Of a stretch of 5,860 bases of DNA, positions 1-3,985 are shown in pieces; the first letter of the stretch is position 1; every line of letters starts with the position of its first letter. Both the position numbers and the translations under genes were made by a program. A model generated the notes under the pieces. That model made no database searches. It saw only the letters and a list, made by a program, of their open reading frames with translations, and was not told where the DNA came from. The DNA is from Caulobacteraceae bacterium (GTDB lineage: Bacteria > Pseudomonadota > Alphaproteobacteria > Caulobacterales > Caulobacteraceae): contig CANJYY010000190.1 in assembly GCA_947479185.1 (NCBI GenBank), positions 1-5,860 on the forward strand, read 5' to 3'.

Positions 1-42
1 AGGGCCGGGCGCCCGGTCGATCGTCTGCGAGTATGGAGGTGC

Positions 43-177
43 GTGCGTCCTTCGAGCCCCGGATCAAGTGCGGGGTCGCTTGAGGCTCGCTCCTCAGGAT
101 GGCGTGGAGGGGTGGGCTTCACCGGTGTTCGTCATGGTGAGGAGCGAGGCATCAGCCGAGCGTCTCGAACCACGCAA
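43..177. repeat. Composite palindromic intergenic repeat, copy A
   Basis: The element has a left half (about 43-104, GTGCGTCCTTCGAG...CTCCTCAGGATGGCG), a 25-base spacer (105-129) and a right half (130-177, CGTCATGGTGAGGAGC...GTCTCGAACCACGCA). The two halves are imperfect inverted repeats of each other, and each half can also fold alone. For example GAGCC (54-58) can pair with GGCTC (84-88), and CCCCG with CGGGG inside. The segment 128-177 matches 2535-2584 at 49 of 50 bases; only base 151 differs. The left half is about 14 bases longer than in copy B, all in its apical loop. Repeats of this appearance are common between genes in Caulobacterales and other alphaproteobacteria (recalled, not searched). 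No coding role is likely, although several frames stay open through it. Confidence 0.85.
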
Positions 178-179
178 CA

Positions 180-216
180 TTGACCCGCCGCCACGGGTTC
201 GATACCCGGCTCGGCC
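180..216 (+). promoter_or_regulatory. Possible promoter / tRNA T-arm-like stretch before the HAD gene
   Basis: These 37 bases lie between repeat copy A and the first start codon. TTGACC (180-185) resembles a -35 box. With a 17-base spacer the -10 would be the poor TACCCG (203-208); with 15 bases it would be GATACC (201-206). Either would put transcription start at or within a few bases of the ATG, giving a leaderless or nearly leaderless mRNA. That fits the absence of any Shine-Dalgarno sequence here. The same stretch contains CGGGTTCGATACCCG (194-208), which folds as a 4-5 bp hairpin with a tRNA-like TTCGATA loop. Which reading is right cannot be settled from sequence alone. Confidence 0.3.
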
Positions 217-1077
217 ATGACCGCTCTGCCCGCCGGCCTCGCCGATCTCGCCGACCACTATGACGTTCTGCTCAGCGACGTCTGGGGCGTGATCCACAAT
301 GGCCGCGAGAGCTTCGCCGACGCCTGCGCGGCTCTGGCCCGCTACCGCGCCGAGCGCGGGCCGGTGGTGCTGATCTCCAACTCGCCGCGCCCGGCCCATG
401 ACGTGATCCCGCAGCTCGACGAACTGGGCGTGCCGCGCGAGGCCTGGAGCACCCTGGTCACCTCCGGCGACGCCACCCGCATGCTGCTTGCCGAGCGGTC
501 GCCCGGCCCGGCCTGGATCATCGGTCCCGAGCGCGACGGCACCCTCTACGAGGGCCTCGGCCTGACCAGCGCCGAGCCGGACAAGGCCGCCTTCATCGCC
601 GTCACCGGCCCCTATGACGACGAGATCGAGACGCCGGAAGACTACCGCGCCCGGTTCGTCGAGCCGGCGTCTCGCCAGCTGACGATGATCTGCGCCAACC
701 CCGACCGGGTCGTGCAGCGCGGCAGCAAGCTGATCTACTGCGGCGGCGCGCTGGCCGACCTCTACCGCGACATGGGCGGCCGGGTGCAGATGGCCGGCAA
801 GCCCTATCCGGCGATCTACGACCTGGCGCTGGCCGAGGCCGAGCGGCTGCTGGGCCGGGCGCCCGCGCCGGCGCGGGTGCTGTGCATCGGCGACGGCGTC
901 CACACCGACGTTCAGGGCGCCGAGGACCAGGGTCTGGACTGCCTGTTCATCGCCAAGGGCATCCACGGCGACGCCGCCATGGGCCCTGACGGGCGGCTGT
1001 CGGCTCCCGCCGTCGACGCCCTGCTCGCCGCCGAGGGCGTCAAGGCCCGCTACGCCATGGCCGATCTGGTCTGGTAG
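217..1077 (+). CDS. HAD-superfamily subclass IIA hydrolase (TIGR01459-like)
   Basis: This 286-residue protein is predicted to be a cytoplasmic phosphatase-like hydrolase of the NagD/HAD-IIA group; its substrate is not known. Motif I is LLSDVWGVIHNG with nucleophile candidate Asp21. The usual second Asp (DxD) is replaced by Trp23, a form I recall as typical of this mainly alphaproteobacterial subfamily. Motif II is VVLISNS (Ser54). The motif III lysine is Lys195 in MAGKPYP, and motif IV is IGDGVHTD (Asp226, Asp231). Between motifs II and III lies the C2-type cap region expected for class IIA. There is no signal peptide or membrane segment. The start is firm: the frame has a stop at 181-183 and no other start codon before 217. 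No ribosome binding site is visible, so translation may be leaderless. MaoC follows after 26 bases, suggesting co-transcription. Confidence 0.92.
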   Translation: MTALPAGLADLADHYDVLLSDVWGVIHNGRESFADACAALARYRAERGPVVLISNSPRPAHDVIPQLDELGVPREAWSTLVTSGDATRMLLAERSPGPAWIIGPERDGTLYEGLGLTSAEPDKAAFIAVTGPYDDEIETPEDYRARFVEPASRQLTMICANPDRVVQRGSKLIYCGGALADLYRDMGGRVQMAGKPYPAIYDLALAEAERLLGRAPAPARVLCIGDGVHTDVQGAEDQGLDCLFIAKGIHGDAAMGPDGRLSAPAVDALLAAEGVKARYAMADLVW

Positions 1078-1090
1078 ACACAACAAGAAC

Positions 1091-1096
1091 GAGGAA
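1091..1096 (+). promoter_or_regulatory. Ribosome binding site of the MaoC gene
   Basis: GAGGAA lies seven bases before the ATG at 1104. It is the clearest Shine-Dalgarno sequence in the window and fixes the MaoC start. The HAD gene and ileS lack a comparable site. Confidence 0.8.
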
Positions 1097-1103
1097 CCAC
1101 GCG

Positions 1104-1526
1104 ATGTCGGCCCTGTATTTCGAGGATCTGACGGTTGGCCAGTCGGCGGACCTGACCCGCACCGTCGACGAGAAGGCCATCCAGGCCTTCGCCGACGTCA
1201 GCGGCGACCATAACCCGGTGCATCTGGACGAGGCCTTCGCGGCGACCACCCAGTTCAAGGGGCGCATCGCCCACGGCATGCTGTCGGCGGCCTACATCTC
1301 GGCCCTGATCGCCGGCAAGCTGCCGGGGCCGGGCGCGATCTATCTGGGTCAGACCCTGACCTTCAAGCGCCCGGTGAAGATCGGCGACGAGGTGACCGTC
1401 ACCGCCACCATCACCAGCCTGGACGCCGAAAAGGCCCGCGCCGTGCTGTCGACGGTCTGCACCGTCGGGGGCAAGGTCGTGCTCGACGGCGAGGCGACCA
1501 TCATGGTTCCGCGCCGGCCCGCCTGA
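1104..1526 (+). CDS. MaoC-family (R)-specific enoyl-CoA hydratase (PhaJ-like)
   Basis: This 140-residue single hot-dog-fold protein has the usual length of the short PhaJ-type hydratases. These enzymes add water to trans-2-enoyl-CoA to give (R)-3-hydroxyacyl-CoA, linking beta-oxidation with polyhydroxyalkanoate or other acyl-CoA metabolism in the cytoplasm, usually as dimers. The hydratase-2 signature is plain: FADVSGDHNPVHLD at 29-42, with the catalytic pair expected at Asp35 and His40. It is followed by the family block GRIAHGMLSAAYIS (53-66) and the hot-dog strands LTFKRPVKIGDEVTV. The start is supported by GAGGAA seven bases upstream. Its stop overlaps the ribF start (TGATG), so the two are probably translationally coupled. 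The physiological substrate cannot be deduced: no phaC or other PHA gene is in the window, and a role in another acyl-CoA pathway is equally possible. Confidence 0.92.
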   Translation: MSALYFEDLTVGQSADLTRTVDEKAIQAFADVSGDHNPVHLDEAFAATTQFKGRIAHGMLSAAYISALIAGKLPGPGAIYLGQTLTFKRPVKIGDEVTVTATITSLDAEKARAVLSTVCTVGGKVVLDGEATIMVPRRPA

Positions 1527-2458
1527 TGACCCTGCGGATCGTTCACGGCTGGAAGACCCTCGCGCCCGCCGATCGCGGCGCGGCGGTGGCGCTCGGCAAT
1601 TTCGACGGCGTGCACAAGGGCCACCAGCAGGTCATCGCCGGCGCCGCGGCGGCGGCGAAAGCCACCGGCGCGCCGCTGGCGGTGATCACCTTCGATCCGC
1701 ATCCGCGCCGGCTGTTCCAGCCGGATGAGCCGGCCTTCCGGCTGATGACCGTCGAGCAGCAGGCCCGGGCGCTCGAGGCGCTCGGCGTCGAGCTGCTCTA
1801 TGTGCTGAACTTCGACTTCGAGATGGCCAACTTCAGCGACCGGGGCTTCGTCGAGCATGTGCTCCACGAGGGTCTGGGCGTGCGTCACGTGGCGGTCGGC
1901 TTCGACATCTCCTTCGGCAAGGGCCGCACCGGCAGCCCCGAGGCCATGAAGGCTTACGGCGCCGAGATGGGCTTCACCGTCTCGGTCGCCGAGGCGGTCG
2001 GGGAGGGGGCCGAGAAGTACAGCTCCACCGGCGTGCGCGAGGCCCTGCGCGGGGGACGCCCCGAGGCCGCCGCGGCGATCCTCGGCCGGCCGTTCGCCAT
2101 CGAGGGCGTGGTCCGCCGCGGCAAGCAGCTGGGCCGCACGCTGGGCTTCCCGACGGCCAATGTGTTCATGGTCGACTATGTGGTGCCCAGGCTCGGCGTC
2201 TACGCCACCCGCACGCGCCTGCCGGACGGCCGGGTCTATGCGGGCGTGGCCAACATCGGCAACAACCCGACCACCGGCGAGGTCGACACCCGGCTCGAGG
2301 TCTGGCTGTTCGACTTCGACGAGGACCTTTACGGCCAGGTCATCGAGACCGAGCTGGTCGCCTTCCTGCGGCCGGAAGAGAAGTTCGGCTCGATCGACGA
2401 GATGGTTGTCCAGATCCGCGTGGACGAGGCGCAGGCCCGGGCGATTCTCGCGGCGTAG
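1526..2458 (+). CDS. ribF: Bifunctional riboflavin kinase / FAD synthetase
   Basis: RibF phosphorylates riboflavin to FMN and adenylates FMN to FAD in the cytoplasm. The 310-residue length is normal for the bifunctional bacterial enzyme. The N-terminal FAD synthetase domain (about 15-180) shows the nucleotidyltransferase motif LGNFDGVHKGH (23-33, His30 and His33), then TFDPHP (55-60), VGFDISFGKGRTGS (124-137) and YSSTGVR (165-171). The C-terminal flavokinase domain (about 185-310) shows GRTLGFPTAN (203-212, nucleotide/Mg-binding Thr210 and Asn212), GVYA, GVANIGNNPT, and LEVWLFDF with the likely catalytic Glu258, ending in the usual FLRPEEKF...QIRVDEAQAR tail. The NNPTTG segment differs slightly from the RPT consensus I would expect. 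The ATG overlaps the MaoC stop by one base, so coupling is likely. In many proteobacteria ribF is next to ileS; here a protease gene separates them. Confidence 0.97.
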   Translation: MTLRIVHGWKTLAPADRGAAVALGNFDGVHKGHQQVIAGAAAAAKATGAPLAVITFDPHPRRLFQPDEPAFRLMTVEQQARALEALGVELLYVLNFDFEMANFSDRGFVEHVLHEGLGVRHVAVGFDISFGKGRTGSPEAMKAYGAEMGFTVSVAEAVGEGAEKYSSTGVREALRGGRPEAAAAILGRPFAIEGVVRRGKQLGRTLGFPTANVFMVDYVVPRLGVYATRTRLPDGRVYAGVANIGNNPTTGEVDTRLEVWLFDFDEDLYGQVIETELVAFLRPEEKFGSIDEMVVQIRVDEAQARAILAA

Positions 2459-2463
2459 GCAGC

Positions 2464-2584
2464 TTGCGTCCTTTGAGACGCGATCCTGATGGATCGCTCC
2501 TCAGGATGACGGGCGGGGGTGACTTGCGCTTCTTTTCGTCATGGTGAGGAGCGAGGCCTCAGCCGAGCGTCTCGAACCACGCAA
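2464..2584. repeat. Composite palindromic intergenic repeat, copy B
   Basis: This is the second copy of the repeat at 43-177, in the same orientation, starting five bases after the ribF stop. The left half is 2464-2511, the spacer 2512-2536 (25 bases, the same length as in copy A) and the right half 2537-2584. The terminal arms TTGCGTCCTTTGAGACGC and GCGTCTCGAACCACGCAA match as inverted repeats at 15 of 18 positions. The left half folds alone around a perfect GCGATCC-TGAT-GGATCGC hairpin (2480-2497). It may end or process the ribF transcript, but no T-run follows, so it is not a canonical terminator. The ATG at 2541 inside it is a false start for the protease gene. Confidence 0.88.
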
Positions 2585-2660
2585 TTCCCTCTCCGGGCGA
2601 TCCCCCCTTGGCGCCGCGGTCCGCGTCGTGTTCCCTGTTAACCATTCCGGTGGGGGCCCG

Positions 2661-3737
2661 ATGTTCAAGGCACGCAAGTACGACACGTTCGCCAGGGCGC
2701 GACGCCCGGCGGCGACCCGGGTGACGCCCGAATCGTTCGCCTTCCCGCCCGACGCCTCGTTCGTGCTCGACACCCGGGTCGAGCCGCGTCTGGTGCGCGG
2801 CGAGATGGACCTGCTCGACGCCTATTCCGACGCGGTGGTGAAGGCGGTCGAGACCGTCGGCCCGGCCGTGGTTCGTGTGGCCCCGATCACCACCGACGGC
2901 AGCTTCGCCGGCGAGGGCTCGGGATTCTTCGTCTCGGCCGACGGCCTGATCGTCACCAACAGCCATGTGGTCGGCGGCTTCTCGCGCCTGGCGGTGATCA
3001 CCGCCGAGGGCCGCGCCCTGACCGCCCGTCCGATCGGCGACGATCCTGACACCGACATCGCCGTCCTCAAGGTCGAGCAGCCGGTCAAGGCGCCGTTCGC
3101 CCGGCTGGGCGACTCCAAGAAGCTGCGCCGCGGCCAGCTGGTCATCGCCATCGGCGCGCCGCTCGGCTTCGAGGCCACGGTGACCACCGGCGTGGTCTCG
3201 GCGCTGGGCCGCTCGCTGCGCGCGGAAAAGGGCCGGCTGATCGAGGACCTGATCCAGACCGACGCGGCGCTCAATCCGGGCAACTCGGGCGGGCCGCTGG
3301 TCAGCTCGAACGGCGAGGTCATCGGCATCAACACCGCCGTCATCATGGGCGCCCAGGGGCTGTGTTTTGCGGTCGCCTCGAACACCGCCTCGTTCGTCAT
3401 GGCCGAGATCGCCAAACACGGTCACGTGCGGCGCGGCACGATCGGCGTGGTCGCCCAGCAGACTCCGATCCCGCCGGCCATCGCCAGGTCGGCCGGCGTC
3501 ACCCAGCCCTACGCCGTCTGGGTCGCCTCGGTCGACGCCGGCGGTCCGGCGGAGAAGGCCGGCATCGCGTCGGGCGACCTGATCGTCGCCGCCGAGGGCC
3601 GGCTGATCACCGGCCTGGACGATCTGCTGCGCGCGCTTGGGCCCGCCAGCATCGACAAGCCGATGGTCCTCGACATCGTCCGCGCCGGCGTGCGGATGAA
3701 GGTCACGGTCACGCCGAGGGCGCGGAAGAAGAGCTGA
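2661..3737 (+). CDS. S1C trypsin-like serine protease with one PDZ domain (HtrA/DegP-like)
   Basis: The 358-residue protein has a chymotrypsin-fold protease domain (about 60-245) with the full triad: His102 in VTNSHVVGG, Asp132 in DTDIAVLKV, and Ser209 in LNPGNSGGPLV. One PDZ domain follows (about 253-350: RRGTIGVV..., GPAEKAGIASGDLIVAAEGRLITGLDDL). HtrA proteins degrade or hold misfolded proteins, usually in the periplasm. This one shows no signal peptide: the N-terminus (MFKARKYDTFARARR) is basic with no hydrophobic stretch, so it is probably cytoplasmic. ATG 2661 is preferred, with GGTGGGGG a few bases upstream. The in-frame ATG at 2541 would begin with translated repeat (MVRSEASAERLEPRN) and is rejected. 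ATG 2805 (MDLLDAYS, 310 residues) is a reasonable alternative, because the domain homology begins about there. The gene sits alone between two repeats; no convincing promoter was found. Confidence 0.93.
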   Translation: MFKARKYDTFARARRPAATRVTPESFAFPPDASFVLDTRVEPRLVRGEMDLLDAYSDAVVKAVETVGPAVVRVAPITTDGSFAGEGSGFFVSADGLIVTNSHVVGGFSRLAVITAEGRALTARPIGDDPDTDIAVLKVEQPVKAPFARLGDSKKLRRGQLVIAIGAPLGFEATVTTGVVSALGRSLRAEKGRLIEDLIQTDAALNPGNSGGPLVSSNGEVIGINTAVIMGAQGLCFAVASNTASFVMAEIAKHGHVRRGTIGVVAQQTPIPPAIARSAGVTQPYAVWVASVDAGGPAEKAGIASGDLIVAAEGRLITGLDDLLRALGPASIDKPMVLDIVRAGVRMKVTVTPRARKKS

Positions 3738-3743
3738 CGCCCA

Positions 3744-3843
3744 ACTGTCATCCCGGCCGAAGCGTAGCGAAGCGCCGGGACCCAGATTCGGCCTGGACTC
3801 GATCCGGGTCCCGGATCGGCTTTTGGCCGTCCGGGATGACAGT
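3744..3843. repeat. 100-bp palindromic repeat after the protease gene
   Basis: Perfect 13-bp terminal inverted repeats, ACTGTCATCCCGG (3744-3756) and CCGGGATGACAGT (3831-3843), bound the element. Inside, CCGGGACCC (3775-3783) pairs with GGGTCCCGG (3806-3814), and 3801-3817 is itself a perfect odd palindrome, GATCCGGGTCCCGGATC. The family (GTCATCCCGGCCGAAGCG...GCCGGGACCC) is one I recognise as frequent in alphaproteobacterial intergenic regions, distinct from the repeat at 43-177 and 2464-2584. It starts six bases after the protease stop and could protect or terminate that transcript, although no T-run follows. Its right end overlaps the proposed -35 box of the ileS leader. Confidence 0.85.
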
Positions 3844-3863
3844 GGGGGGGCGCGTCTGCTACA
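3836..3863 (+). promoter_or_regulatory. Candidate sigma70-type promoter for the ileS leader
   Basis: ATGACA (3836-3841, five of six bases of TTGACA) and GCTACA (3858-3863, like the GCTANA -10 form I associate with Caulobacter) are separated by 16 bases. Transcription would start around 3870-3872, at the ATG of the small leader frame. The -35 box lies in the terminal arm of the upstream repeat. This is pattern matching only; the -10 match is modest. Confidence 0.4.
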
Positions 3864-3871
3864 GCCCGGCC

Positions 3872-3916
3872 ATGACTTCGGTTCGGAAGATTTCGCGAAT
3901 TATCCGCCCGGCGTGA
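3872..3916 (+). CDS. Candidate isoleucine-rich leader peptide upstream of ileS
   Basis: A 14-codon frame encodes MTSVRKISRIIRPA and ends in TGA. Ile is residue 7 (ATT), 10 (ATT) and 11 (ATC), so 3 of 14 residues are the amino acid charged by the enzyme encoded 70 bases downstream. No Shine-Dalgarno precedes it, but the ATG is eight bases after the candidate -10 box, which would make the mRNA leaderless; leaderless translation is common in Caulobacter. The last base of the Arg12 codon begins a strong hairpin, and the stop codon lies in that hairpin's lower half. By analogy with known leader peptides (such as pheM before pheST in Escherichia coli) a ribosome slowed at the Ile codons could alter folding. 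Such a short frame in an AT-richer patch could also be chance, since AT-rich sequence favours Ile codons. Confidence 0.42.
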   Translation: MTSVRKISRIIRPA

Positions 3917-3945
3917 CGTCGCCGGACGAGGCGACGTGCGCCGGG
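3907..3945 (+). promoter_or_regulatory. Strong stem-loop in the ileS 5' leader
   Basis: CCCGGCG (3907-3913) pairs with CGCCGGG (3939-3945), and ACGTCGCC (3916-3923) pairs with GGCGACGT (3930-3937). Together they make 15 perfect base pairs, broken only by a TG/G internal loop (3914-3915 against 3938), closed by a six-base loop GGACGA. It begins inside the leader-peptide frame and ends 40 bases before the ileS ATG. No T-run follows directly, so it is not a standard intrinsic terminator. It may act as an attenuator, a pause site or an RNA-stability element. Confidence 0.7.
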
Positions 3946-3957
3946 TAGCGAAACCCG
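3942..3957 (+). promoter_or_regulatory. Alternative hairpin competing with the main ileS leader stem
   Basis: CGGGT (3942-3946) can pair with ACCCG (3953-3957) across the six-base loop AGCGAA, followed by the pyrimidine-rich TTCCTTCC. Its 5' arm shares 3942-3945 with the 3' arm of the larger stem, so the two cannot form completely at once. It is much weaker than the 15-bp stem and would need that stem's base opened. A regulatory role is inferred from the overlap only. Confidence 0.4.
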
Positions 3958-3985
3958 TTCCTTCCGCAATCTCCGAGTATCTCCC

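Noticed and set aside
5..16. Perfect palindrome CCGGGCGCCCGG at the window start, considered as a terminator of an upstream gene
   Set aside because: The folded loop would be only about two bases and no T-run follows. A 14-base match to it (2-15) occurs inside the HAD gene at 852-865, consistent with chance in GC-rich DNA.
1..183. C-terminal part of an upstream gene reading through the first 183 bases
   Set aside because: One frame is open to the stop at 181-183, but most of it is translated repeat copy A. Nothing in the first 43 bases is recognisable as a protein domain, so no coding call is supported.
94..1086. A 330-codon open frame on the - strand opposite the HAD gene
   Set aside because: It starts inside repeat copy A and mirrors the HAD coding frame. 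No family motif is visible and the HAD motifs on the + strand are clear.
2559..3425. A 288-codon open frame on the - strand opposite the protease gene
   Set aside because: It is an antisense shadow of the protease, with the same Arg/Gly/Asp/Val-rich composition and no domain. It runs from the antisense of the triad region into the repeat.
3844..3985. T-box riboswitch controlling ileS
   Set aside because: No T-box consensus (TGG-containing antiterminator bulge) or specifier stem is visible in this short leader. T-boxes are mainly known from Gram-positive bacteria.
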